Shown here: piece after piece, positions 25,260 to 37,323 of the stretch
Layout of the letters: every line of letters begins with the position of its first letter
How positions within the stretch are numbered: position 1 is the stretch's first letter
Source: Spinellus fusiger
Taxonomy: Eukaryota; Mucoromycota; Mucoromycetes; Mucorales; Phycomycetaceae
Reading direction: 5' to 3'
Assembly (NCBI GenBank): GCA_025094145.1
Contig: JALLLS010000059.1
Span: 161,346 to 225,345 of the forward strand
DNA length: 64,000 nt
The notes under the pieces: model-generated
Told to the model about the DNA's origin: nothing
Seen by the model: only the letters and a program-made list of their open reading frames with translations
Database searches by the model: none
Position numbers and translations under genes: made by a program

Positions 25260-26800
25260 AAAGCTTAGGAGCTTACCAAGGATAATGACAGGGACATAAA
25301 TAATGACAATACTAGAGCCAAGGCCAATAGATAGATAGTCCAGCAGAAAAATAGAGGGGTCCTAAGATAGTCACCAAAAAGACCAAGGGCCCAAAACCAG
25401 AAAGTCCAGCAGCCAGCAAGCGAGACCCCAAAGACAAGGCCCAAAGACATGTCCCAGCAGCAAGACCCAAAAGCAAGGCCCACCAACAAGGCCAACGCAG
25501 AGCCCAGACCCACTGATAAACACCGCCACGCAACCATCCACACCTACGACGTCTACATATATAATCAGATTCAAATTCAAAACTAGTATGTATCATAGAT
25601 CATAGATCATAGATCAATCTTTCTTTCTTTCTTTCTTTCTTACCTTCGGGCACACTACGGCTCGCCATCACCTTGGAGAATAGCAACTTCAGACAATGAT
25701 CAGATAGAGGAACTAATATCTAGTATCCATCATATCTTCAACATTGCTTCCATACACCATCTCAGAACAGACACCAACAAATTCAGGAAGGAGGGGGATA
25801 CGCTACCATCTGTTTGTGGCTCCATTCTGTACCAGTGTCGCCCAATATCTCTTAGTAAATCCATTGGGGAGACGTTCGGCCTTCGACTCGAACATGCTCA
25901 GATTATACCACACCAGCTTCCTCATCTGTAGAAACAAGTCCCCACAAATAATTGGCTAGACATGGCAGCACTTTGCCTTCAGGAACAGAGTCCTGGATGG
26001 GGTCACATATCACAAAAAATCACTTTTGTTTGATATGTCACTGGTATTCTCATCACCGGCATCAAGATCACTGTTTTCTACAGGCAAATCAACACCACGC
26101 ACTCAGACATTCTACACATCTGGTGCCAAACCGTTCCAGAGCTGGGTGTCCCGGCTTCAATCTAAAGTATCCTCCAGATCATCGCCAACTAAATCGTCAC
26201 TCCGCAAAGAGCGACCCTCAGCGCCAGCAAAATCCTCCGAGTCACTTTCCAAAGGGGGATTGAGCACATCTTCCAGGTCAACACCCGACAGATCGTCGGA
26301 GTCAACGCCAGAGGGTTCTTCCACACCAATGTAGTCATGTAGCAACTCCAATAGCTCGTTGTTGCTAATGATGGACGATTGTCCATCATCCTCATCAGAT
26401 CTACTGCCCTCAGACTGAGTGTCACCCAGTGCATCGTCGTGGGACACTTCGCTGACCATCTCAACACTTTCTACCTCCTCCGAAGAGCAGGCGTCCCAGT
26501 GCGGCACAGGGCCCAAGCTTTCTCTCGACTCAAAGCCGTAGAGTCCACCTGTAGATCCGGCGGAATCCCTGAATAGAGCCAGAGGCAGAACCGGTGCACA
26601 GGTCAACACCTCATAAGGCATGTCCAAGTCCATGCCCTCAGTGCCTGCACTGCAGCTTTCCATCAGCTGTTCTTCGGCATGCCATCATGTCCACGTCCAT
26701 TGGCTCCGCGAGTCCAGGCTCATCTTGCTAAACATCAACACCATGTTGTCGAAGGCACAGAGGGTGGCACCTCACAACACACGTCCATGCTGCAAGCAGC
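25260..26800 (-). pseudogene. GC-richer coding-like island with acidic ORF, unidentified
   Basis: The base composition is visibly richer in C and G than the surrounding DNA. On the minus strand, 26157..26663 encodes 168 aa dominated by Asp, Glu and Ser (for example DSDDLSGVDLEDVLN). Just upstream the adjacent frame reads EPGLAEPMDVDMMA, as if one protein had been broken by a frameshift. The left part (about 25330-25560) reads Pro/Lys/Gln-rich on the plus strand without a start. I recognise no family. It could be a decayed transposon ORF, a captured gene fragment or a broken host gene. Confidence 0.4.
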
Positions 26801-28813
26801 GGGGGAGAAGAGAGAGAGAAAGAGTTGTTCATAGTGCTGTGAATTCTTTAAGTGAAGTTCGTTTAAAGAAGAAAAGAAGAAAAAAGTTTCTCTGTCAAAA
26901 AAAGCCTAATATTGACAAAGAAATGGTGACGCGTCCATCAGCTAAGAAAGGTGTGTATCATATGCTATAATTTTTAGGGCGATCAGATTATTGGCTATAA
27001 AGGCATGCTTGTGAATGATTGATCATTTATTATTATTATTCTATTATCTTTTCTATTTTTAATGGCCATTCTTTTTTTTCTGGTTTTTCACTTAATTCCA
27101 AGACAAGCCAAACAAATAATGACTATGATGTATATTCTTTAAAGAAAATAGTATGAGATAAAGAAAACAGAGTCTATTTTACGCTGGTGAGAGTGAGATA
27201 TGGCACGGAGCTCAAATCCAGGACGATCTTTTCTATTTGCATACACCGCCTTTATGTTACTATAGCCTTGTGATTTTCTTGACCAGAGTCCTCAAGCTTT
27301 CAATTAATAGAAAAATAGCTTTTATATATAAGAGCCAAGTATATCACCTTTAAATTACGCTAGAGATGAGACTGATAGTATATTCATTGTGTACTGAAAT
27401 CTATTCTAATATGACGACAGTGCTCAGATCTCTATCAGAGGCCTATAGAAGCCTTCTATTATGCACATTCTTATGCATTCAACACAAATTGTGCTCATTG
27501 AGTCTAGATCAGTGCTATAGATAGACCAATAGAAATCTGTCTATATAATTCTCCTGACTTGGATTTATGTACTAGTTGACTAGTATGTGTTTTGAAACTA
27601 TTTTTATTTTTATTCTGTGATTATCGACATGGTTTCAGTGTGAACTAGCGCAGGAATTAAGGAAAAGAATCTTCTTCTTTAGTCTCTATTGCTATTTTAT
27701 TTGTCCATACACTCATTAATTTCATTATTAAATATGTCCTATATCATACTATCGACAACATTATACTTCTTTTTGTGGTTGAGGTACTATAAGATATGTC
27801 ATGTATACAATCTAATTAGCATTTACATTTGTCAATATCCCTCATAGGTACATACTGTGATTCAATAGACAAATAATACGGAGTGTCACTAATAAAGGGT
27901 CTAATGAAGATGCTCATCCATCCATCACAACTGTATTAAAAGTAAATCGAATGCATCATAGACACGTCATAAGCCTTTCAGTAGTGATAGTCTTTCTTGT
28001 TACTGAATCTGGCCATTAAGCAAACACATAGCCTGAATGCTGTCTTTCAGAGTACAGTTTTTCTTTTTACTTGGACTAACACTCTATTCCTTAATTCAAT
28101 TATTGTATAGCATGGAAATATAAACTCACTGTATTGGCTCTGTTGTGTATGATAATATTGTAAACAATAGCCAGACTCTTTTTTCTTTCTTTCTTTTCTT
28201 CTTTTCTTCTATTTTTCTTCTTAAAATGAAAAAATCATAGACATAAGTCTACTCATTGTTGTATCACTATAGACATTGAATCTCCTGTATTATTTCTGAC
28301 ATATAATATTGACTGGTTAATGTCAATCTATTGTTTGGTCAAGACTGTATTGACTATAGAATTTGGTATAGCTCATTGTATCTATAATAGAGATAAAGCT
28401 ATAGTGTCAAATAATCAGCCGATTCACTATCCATGATTCTGTACTTTTATACTAAAACAACCACAGATTCAGGCTATTTATTTTATTTTAAATACTGTTG
28501 TTAGAGCAATAAGCTGCCATCGAGTTTAAATAACAGTATAGAAAAGAGGCAGCAAAACAGTCAACACGACTCTAAAGGCTTTCATTAATGCAGATAATTC
28601 TTTCGCCGACTGTTTACTGGTGCTATGAATACCAAGTCTTTGTATTAATAGTAGATCCCACCCACCGCTAGTACTCTGTGGGTGCTTGCTAGCAGTACCC
28701 CGACTGTCTACTTGGAATATTCTTTTCAACCAATAGCATGACATGGTCTATTATGCTTATTATATCATACCACCCACAGCCACTACAAATATGCCCCTAT
28801 CTTATCACTGTTG
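26801..28813. other. AT-rich gene-poor region
   Basis: No gene is supported. A 72-codon minus frame at 28526-28744 lies next to the repeat at 28814 and may belong to it. Confidence 0.4.
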
Positions 28814-30070
28814 TGTAAAGTAGATCAGACCAATGGAATCATTCAATTTTCACATGAAATAGACAGTCTCTGCCATGACCAGGTATTTCACAGTCAGCTG
28901 GAGGGGCGCAAAAGATCCACCAAAAGACAAAAGACAAAATACAGTTTGAGCTGAATCAGGCAAGTGTCGACTCGAATTTCTGTCTATTTAAGGCCGGCAT
29001 AAGTTGCAAAAGCATTTTCTTCTTTTTATCTCTCTTTCCTCTTTTCTCAGAGAACTAGAAGAAAAAAAATAAACTTTTGCTGTCTATGGCAGCTGCACCT
29101 ATTTAATGGGGTCGAATTAGCGTTCACTTTTACGTTTACGTTTACGTTTACTTTTACTTTTACTTTCACTTTCACTTTCACTTTCTTTTCTACCTTGAGT
29201 AAAGTGCATATATAATGACAATAGTAAAATGAATGGCGGGTGCTATAGTGATAATGGTCCACTAGAGAAGAAAAGGCCATACACTGAGCCTATGATCTGA
29301 AGATTGTCTTTAGTTGAACGCTTGTGTGTGAGCTCAATAAGAGTTGCTTGGTGTGACTATGGTTTTTAGGGTCGATCTGAGCAATGTGTGTGGGTAAATA
29401 TGCTAGGTGTGCTTGACAGTGGAATGTTTGTATGCGACAATGTTTATTATTCAATTGCAATTCATTAACAGAGATATATGATACATAGACTAGTTATTTA
29501 CAAGTGTTGATTAACAGGTTCATACTGTACACATCCAGAGAAAAAACACTGCCGGAGATTGAGAAAACAATTTATGGATGAAATGCTGAGCATAGACCAA
29601 AGCACAGCAACAGCAATGAACGACATCGAGGGATGGTTAATCTTGACTTTTGGATTCAACTATATCTAACAGTAAGCTCAGAGACTGAGACAAAGAACAG
29701 GTGTAGATAGTATTTGTTGCAAGCAATCACACTAGCCTTGATCCCATTTTGTCGGGTCTATTACTGAGAGTGTGTTACGGATTTATCATAAATGATTCTT
29801 TGCTATGGCTCATTCATATGTTCTCTTAATTGACACTATTGGTAGCACCACACTTGATTATGTTTGTTTATAGTGGTTGTAGTCTACTGATGTGTCGAAT
29901 AAAAACTCTCCTTCTTTTATACCACTCTCCTATAGTTATTGGTGTTGAGTTAACTATTAAACATAGTTTGCTAGATAACAGAATACTACCGATCATCAAT
30001 CTAATACAGACCATTTTTTCAACAGGTGAGTTTTTTCTACCTACTATTGTCTGTATTAGTAGTTCCACAG
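28814..30070 (+). mobile_element. Unidentified dispersed repeat B, copy 1
   Basis: From tgtaaagtagatcagaccaa onward this segment is a close reverse-complement match to the last 1.3 kb of the window (64000 back to about 62720). The match ends in the region of a ctacctgctattgtct-like block. It contains a TATA-like tatttaagg (about 28984), a hexamer array and a membrane-like open frame at 29830-30108 with no known domain. It could be an LTR or another transposon end; the class is unknown. Confidence 0.7.
29128..29192. repeat. Hexamer array in repeat B copy 1
   Basis: Variants of a 6-bp unit (ttacgt, ttactt, ttcact types) occur in order, mirrored in the other copy with more units. Confidence 0.8.
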
Positions 30071-31589
30071 ATGACTATGTAAAAACATTAGACTTTATTA
30101 TTATTTAAGCAATAGCTTCAAACCCTAGGCACTCATTCCTTTGAAAATAAAAATAAAAATATTATAAGATTATACTGAAATGACTGTTCTTACTTCAATG
30201 GTTGCCCATTTTAGTATAAATACTGTAAAAAATTGTAGTCTTTCTATTTTTAATTGATTTTTACTGTCGAGTATATAACAAATATACTTATATCCCCTAA
30301 TTATTATTTTATTTATTTATTCAATATTATACCCAATTCCCTTCTCATAGGAAATTACTGAAGCATGATTAATAAACCTTCATATTGATTCAAAAAGAAA
30401 CATTCTCGGTAGTTTCTTCACTACAGTCCAACAGCCATTAATATACACACTCATTTATGGCATTTAATGTACGCTAAACACAGATCTCAACTCAATTGAT
30501 TATTTTATTTGTAGAATTATATAAAATATTTCACTTTAAGATTTTATAAGAAAAATAATATGGCTTTGAAGACTAGTATTATGCTGGAGTAAGAAGAATC
30601 CTCAAGGAGTATACTGATAGCCTCATTGAAAACATAAGCTAGAGATATTAGACTGATGAGTGCCAGAAATATACATATCAAATGTTGTATATTCTAATAA
30701 AAGCGTTTTTATTATACAATAAATACTTTTATTTTATTTATTTTTCTAATGAATGTTTTAGGTCATTATCTAAGGATTCTATAGATTTATAATCATATCA
30801 TGTTAGAGTATTCAAATTGAGAAATTCAGGAAATGTTGAAGTCTTCTCACTATAGTTTAGTGACAGCATTAGACAATACTTATTTTCAACACAGTGTTAT
30901 TTTTGGTTTTAGTCCAAGAAGAGTCAAAGATGTTTTAGTAAATGAGTTTTTTTTTATTTGTTAATGAGTCTATCCACCTCTTGTTTTATTTTTATTGTTA
31001 TTGATATATATCATTTATTATAATACAGTATTCCTATATTTATTGTAGTGCTCAAATCCTCGTGATTGGTCTGTTCTGTTACGAATAATGATCGATTTTA
31101 TTCTTGTTTGTGGTAGGCTATTTTATAAAAGGGCCACATATAACTAATAATAATCTTACTAGGTGTAGAAACGTAACAGGAGAGTGTTAATAAGTAATTC
31201 AGATTTTAATTGATAAAAAAAACGACAACATAAAAGTTGAATCTATTGAGGCCATGCAAGATAATATAATATGGATGATCTGAGAGAATAAACATATAGG
31301 ATGAACTGACAAAAGTATGAAGAATTTTGCGAAATAAAATATGATATTCACGCATTTTATAAATAAAGACACGAGAATGACTTTTTCTTTAAACCTTACA
31401 AGGGCCATATAGTGAGTTGAATTCTTGAGAGAAGATCATTAAACTTTAGAAAGAACCCCCAAAATCAACAGGACATTGTTTAGAACAACATACTTCTCTG
31501 ATTAGATCTGGCCTATTTACAGAGTGAGAAATTCACTTAATAGAAGTTTTTTGTTATTTTTACCAGAATAATAATTTAGAATCATATAA
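30071..31589. other. AT-rich gene-poor region
   Basis: No gene or recognisable transposon frame is seen in this stretch. Confidence 0.35.
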
Positions 31590-32102
31590 ATACTGTAAAT
31601 TAATCCAATATTATCCCAGAATTATATGTTTTGTACCAAAGATGTAATATGTCTCTTCATCTCAGCTTTTGAATTACTACAATCGCCTTAATTTGTGAAT
31701 GGGAAAATAGTGTCTTAGTTAATACCTTGACGTAAATAGGGGATATTAAGGTACTTAAAAGTATCACAAGTTAGAAGCTCATTGCCACAGAGATAAAAAC
31801 GACACATTGGCTGGATTATTGAGTACTTTGCACTTGGAAGGACTCTATTTGTAGCCAGGGAGGGTAGAGTGGATTTCAGCAAGGACCATCATTCGATGTA
31901 TATCTTCTTAGCAGCCCACAAGAGTCACATTATCAACATACAATAAACAATTCACAAGAGCCCAGGTAACAGTGACATGAGACGGACTGTAAGAGGAATC
32001 TGACGACTCAGAAGAGTTATTCGAAACTGTAGTAGTAAGAGAATTGTAAAGAAAATTCTTTAACTCCTCAAGCAACGTATGGTTATCCACCCTCTCTAAC
32101 AT
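31590..32102 (-). pseudogene. LINE reverse-transcriptase fragment
   Basis: Minus-strand frames read NCLLYVDNVTLVGC, stop, EDIHRMMVLAEIHS ... SPSKCKVLNN ... LCGNELLTCDTFKYLNIPY. This follows the LINE RT order: YADD box (here YVDN), EDIxxML, the SKC motif and then FKYLGI. Stops, a frame change and the YADD-to-YVDN change mark it as dead. Confidence 0.75.
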
Positions 32103-32129
32103 ATACTCCAGTTTCTTTTATTTGCAAGC

Positions 32130-32803
32130 CAAATTTATTAATTAAGCAACTACCCTTCCTGAAGACATCCTCTTCTGGTGCCTTATCCCATAGTTTGAAA
32201 CACTCCAGAGTATAGCTAGATGAATTAATCTACATGGCAATTTACTATGGAAAAATGCTCAAAGAATAGAGTGAACTGACAATCTTCCTAAATATCCATT
32301 AAAGGTAGCTTATCTTGAACGTCTTCAAAGTGAATTAACTTGTCTATTGCGTGATAAGAATCCGTTGGTGGGAGTAGCTTGCTCATTGAGGCTGATGATA
32401 GTTGTGTTGAGTGGAAATTCTACCACCACCACCACCACCATAGAATGCAAAGACTCCTTCAACAACAATCTCTTTATCCTCAATTTTCTTCTGATCTCTC
32501 TTTTACTACTCATTATTAACCCGTTTAACAAATCCAGAAGCTGCTCCATTTATTTCCAGGATTATCCTAGTTACTTTGAGTATTTCTCGTTGAATTTAGA
32601 ATTGCCACAGGATGACGGTTGTATTTTTGGTGTCTTGTTTTACTTGATGACTCTATGGCCTTTTGAGTGTCTATTTCTATATTATCATTCAACACTATCT
32701 CTTATTTTATTTTATTTTATTTTATTTTATTTTATATATTATTCTATTCTTTTATCTCTCATTCATCTGCATTTATTTTTTCACTTAAGTTTTGAGAGTG
32801 TTT
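32130..32803 (+). mobile_element. LINE 3' end fragment (plus strand)
   Basis: Nucleotide text such as gtagcttatcttgaacgtct at about 32307 and cacaggatgacggttgtatt at about 32607 recurs, on the opposite strand, in the LINE end at 59.76-60.85 kb. Relative to that copy a central part is deleted near 32400-32470. A (ttttat)n tract sits near the end, and a Tc1 element is inserted at the tail. Confidence 0.75.
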
Positions 32804-34175
32804 ATAAAGTGACCCGACAAAAGTAATGGGATTTTTTCAGATTCCAGGATATTTCTATATTAAAAGATAACATGCACTATTTTTCTTTTTTTCATAACAC
32901 TTCTTTTCTTATAATGTCTCACTCATCCAACACTGAAAACATCTTCACCAAGACCCTTGAGATGTATGAGAAATATACGAGCCTTGAGACTCGCTCAGCC
33001 ATCATTCACCAGGTGCTGAACCTGAGATCTACTCAGGTCGAGGTATCTCAAATGTTTAACATGCCTACTGCCACTGTAGGGGGCATTGTGAGACACTTCA
33101 AGAAGATAGGCTTAGTAGTGCCTTCTCCCAAGAGTGGCCTTAAGAGAAAATTGGATGACAGGGCCTTCAGATAGTTGAGAAGAACAATGGTTAGTGATTC
33201 TCATCAAATCAAGGAAGCCATTAGGGCAAGCATGGCCATCAAGGTATCAGACAAGACTATGAAGAAGTACCTTAATGAAATGGGTTTCTACTTTTTCATT
33301 CCAATGGTGAAGCCTCCTCTCACCAAGAAACATATGGAGGTAAAACCCCAGTGGGCCCGTGAGCACATTGGTTGGACCCATGAGCAGTGATGTGAGGTTT
33401 TCTGGTCCAATGAATCTAGGGTGGAGCTCATGAACTATGACAGGGTCATCAAAGTCATCAGGCAGCCTAGTATGGCCTTTAATCCCAAGAATGTCTTAGA
33501 GACAAAGAAGTTTGAAAGTGGTGGATTAATGGTATGAGGCTGTTTCAGCTGAGAGGATGTTGAGAGATGGATCGTAGTGGAGGGTAAGATAAACTCGGAA
33601 GAGTACATGGATGTTTTGGGAGAAGTCTACTGCCCTGAACTCAAATATCTCTCTCTATCATAAAATCTGGGATCAGTCACTGCCTACAGAAGAATAATGT
33701 TAGACCCCATAAGAGCAAGGCAACTCAATTGGAAGATAGTTAATGGTATAGTAATAACTTTTTACTGGCCCACACAATGCCCTAATCTCAATCCAATTGA
33801 GCATCTTTGGGCTCACCTTAAGAAGATCATTAGGAAAGACAGAAAAGTATATACCACCAAACAGAAATTAGAGGCTGTTTTAGTTCTGGGATGAGGTAGA
33901 ATATCGAAAGAAGTAACAGGTACTATCATTGTCAGCATGGGACAAAAATAACAGCCTGTCGTTGATGCCAAAGAATAATAGTGGTTACTAAGCAACTTTG
34001 TAATATAAACCACTGTTATGTATTACTAACACTTTTCCATGTGTCTATTGAAGGCTTTATGTTTACATCTAATGAATTCATAAAGTTATAACACTATTTA
34101 GATGAAGTATGAAACTAAAAAAGGAAAATTGCATTTGAAAAAAAAAAAGCGGTTACTTATCGAAGGTCACTTTAT
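32804..34175 (+). mobile_element. Tc1/mariner element, inactive
   Basis: Terminal inverted repeats are ataaagtgacccgacaaaag at 32804 and its counterpart ending cgaaggtcactttat at 34175, followed inward by A/T runs. The central TA at each edge fits the Tc1 TA target preference. The element encloses a decayed transposase (32914-33980). Confidence 0.8.
32914..33985 (+). pseudogene. Tc1/mariner transposase pseudogene
   Basis: One frame, interrupted by several stops, reads through an N-terminal helix-turn-helix (TQVEVSQMFNMPTATVGGIV), then SDKTMKKYLNEMGF, FWSNESRVEL and finally QCPNLNPIEHLWAHLKK. These match Tc1 landmarks, where WSDES carries the first catalytic Asp (here Asn) and PDLNPIEHLW precedes the last acidic residue. 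Stops at 33172 and further downstream, plus the Asp-to-Asn change, make it non-functional. Confidence 0.85.
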
Positions 34176-34547
34176 GTTTCTTAATCTTAATCCAACGAAA
34201 AATTTAGGCATAAATCCATAAAATATCTTTAAATTCAATGTAACGTTTTTATTTATTTGTTTGTTTTCCAGCTTAATATATACACGTCTTGCTGTAAATA
34301 CGGTCATTTTAAATAATCTTCTGTAATGTACAATGAAACTATTTTCTTTAAGTAATATTTTTTCATCAATAGTATGAATTCTAATTGTGCTGATGATGTT
34401 CATAAGATACATAACAAGTAGAAGAAGAAAAAGAAGAAATAAACTAGAATTATAATTTATATTCCTACTGTTCTAATCACTGTTGTAAAACATAGACGGT
34501 TCACTTTCCCCTATGAGAGTAAATAGTAGATGTAAACACCAGTGCTA

Positions 34548-37128
34548 TTAATACCTAAATTCTGAATACTTACCAAATAAATCGTACACCTCTTCTGTCT
34601 CATAACAATAGGTCATTGGAGAAACAGGTAAACAATTAGGCTGCTTGGTAGTGTCTAGATTGGGTCTATGATCTACTGAGAGAACAGATTGCATTGAAGT
34701 ACGTGGTATCGATGGTGATTTGTAGCCAGCAGCCTCTTCTGTAGTGATTCCTTTCCAATAGCCTACTAAATCCGTATCATTTGAAAGATCAAATGTTTCT
34801 ACTCTTTCTTCTCCTTCCCACATTCGTCTTCCAGTGATCATTTGGCGTGTTATAGGATGGAAGGACAACGGCTGAGATATATTTAAAGGATATGAAAGAA
34901 CTCCAAGACCCTCTGTTTCTGAAGGATCGCTTTCATCGTAGCATCTTACTTGTTGTGAAGTCATCTTCATGGCTCTTGAAAGGGCTTGTTGAAAGGGAGA
35001 AGTACTTGAATTATTAAGACAAGATACATTCTCGTTGATAATCTCGGCTGAAGAGTCCGAAGGACGAAGAGAACGATGCCCAAAAGACTGTCTGCGTCTT
35101 TTGTGCCATTGCCGGTAAGTTTCCGAGTGCTTTCTGTAGATGTCGAATGAAGAAGTGTGACCATACATCGATGAATTAAGGTTTTCATTGGAAGGATAGA
35201 AAGGCGAAGTAGAATTTCTTTCGATGGAGTCGGATCCACTCCTGTTTTTATTGAGATAAGGAGTTGTACTTATGACTTTCCCATAAATATTCTCTTTCTT
35301 ATTCAGTATATCGAGATAACCAGATGAAGAAGCACCAGAAATGGGCAATTCCGTAGTTATGAAAGGAGGTGAAGAGTGTTCTCCTACATGATAATGTCCC
35401 GGCGATTTTCTGTTTTTTAACATGCCTGAATAGTGATTTGGTTTCTCATATGTTGTATTTTTATGTGGTGAACAAGGCCATACACGTTGCTTCTTTGTGC
35501 TAATAAAGTTGGGTGGGGTTTTTGTGGATTCATAGTTCTTATCTACAATATCCATGCTGAAACTTTTCTGACTATCTTTAGATGAGAAGTGATTGGTATC
35601 GTCTACAGATCCTTTTTTATCCACCCGATCTTTCTTTCCTTGTTCTATATTTTCTGCTGATACCATCTCTGTGATTATTTGTTTGACAGAAGCACTTGTA
35701 TTTATGGCATTTTTTACTAACACCAATAGTCATGTTTAGCATCTACTGACATTTTCTATAATAGTATAAATGATATGTCTACCTGGTATCAATGAAGGCA
35801 AAACAAAGCTTTCGTCTTCTAGAGTTTCTACTGCTGAAATTGGATCATGAAGTTTCAATTGATGAGTGAGTTGCCCGTACTCGTATTCCCTTATTCTGTC
35901 CATTAAAATTAAATATGACATAGTTTTTCCAAGTAGTATCTTTATCAAATACAAAGAGTCTTTCTTTCTTTTCTTTACCTTTTTGAGAGAGCAGGGCGCT
36001 CATGTAGACATTTTTTTAATTCACAGTTTTTGGTGGTTAAATAATCAGACATCTCTTGGAGTCTCATTTTCACGATCTGCATATTCTTTTGTATAGCATC
36101 AACAGGGTTTTCGAATTCTGCAGTTTTTTTTTGAAGTTCAAGAAATTCTTCTTTACTGTCATTTTCTGTTTTATAGCGAAGAGTATGTTCAATACTTGCA
36201 GAGTTATCATTGAGTCTATCCTTACGTTGAAGCTCCATAGTATCAAGATGAGTTTCCATACAAGCGTCTTTTTTCTCCTGGTATGACTTTATTGTAGATA
36301 CTTGATGTGTAAGCCTAGAGGTACATTGACGGATCGAGCTCTGTTGTATAGATAACAGATAGGTTAGTCTATTATAGTGATGATGATGATTTCTATAGCT
36401 ATTACTGCCACTAATATGTATTTTAGTAGCACATTAAGAAATGATTCTTGTTTGCTAACATATTTCTTATCCCATAACCCAACCCATAGAAGCCCCACTC
36501 CTTTTGTTTATCACTAGCTGTAATCACCTGAAGAGTATCAGAAATAGCTTCAGGTGTATTGGTAGTGAGATATGAAGCATTTATGTCCAGTGGAATTCCA
36601 TCTAATTCTCCTAGACCCGTATCATCCAACATTAGTTATACAGTCAATACAACCAGAGTGGCATGCTATGATACACTCCCGAGGCGTACTTTTCAAAGAG
36701 TCATTTGTAGAGAGCTCACGCTGAATATTACAATGAAGGACAAACGTAGAAAGTGCCAGCATAATATCTGTTATGTGATCTCCGTGACAGTCCTCAAAGT
36801 AACTTCTTCTCACAACAACAAAACTTGGCAGATCACCATTACATTTGAGGTGTTGAAGCCATGTATAGGCTGCTGTACGATAAAGACGCGAATGTATCTT
36901 ATAGTCTGTAATGGGCCAACAATGCTCGAACTTTTTCTTTGTCTGTTGAGCATCCAATTTTTCAAATAAAAAATGGCTGGTGATTTCGAATGCCTTGTTA
37001 TTATCGGCATTGTGAGTGAACATGTTGCTGTCAAAGAGAATACGATTGAACATGCCAACCGCATGAAGGATTGGATCAAATCCAAGCAACTTTAGATTAT
37101 CTATAAATGCTTCTCCAATAGAGTTCAT
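34548..37128 (-). CDS. Augmin subunit HAUS6-like protein
   Basis: Five exons: 36690..37128, 36484..36610 (or 36478..36610), 35979..36410, 35783..35895 and 34548..35716, about 759 aa. The first exon carries the HAUS6 N-terminal domain: NLKLLGFDP, MFNRILFDSNMF, KAFEITSHFLFEKLD, FEHCWPITDYK and LPSFVVVRRSYF. Exons 2-4 are helical and probably coiled coil (QQSSIRQCTSRLTHQVSTI; EEFLELQKKTAEFENPVDAI). The last exon is a 389-codon polar Ser/Asn-rich tail without a known domain. Augmin recruits gamma-tubulin to existing microtubules for branching nucleation in the spindle. The second donor is ambiguous by 6 nt (two in-frame GT choices). The start may lie upstream, since the frame stays open to 37293. 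A TIR repeat ends about 200 bp upstream. Confidence 0.82.
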
Positions 37129-37323
37129 AGTGAGATGGCACTCTGTGAGTTTGGTGGTAGGTATGTTGAAATCAACACTAAAATCAACAGTACAACACAA
37201 GTCAGTTATTAGAACACTGTTGTCTCGCTTCTGCTCTATTAAGTCACGTGAGAAAGTAAAGGCAAAATGATTAAGGCTTAAGACAGAAATCAATCTTATT
37301 TTTATAGGTTACAGCTGCTCTTA

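Noticed and set aside
25265..25596. Leu/Trp-rich membrane-protein-like frames on the minus strand
   Set aside because: Three overlapping frames all look hydrophobic because of the CCAA-rich plus strand; no start, no family.
29047..29280. KVKVKV-rich frame, repeated at 63515-63826
   Set aside because: Both are translations of the hexamer array within repeat B; no further domain.
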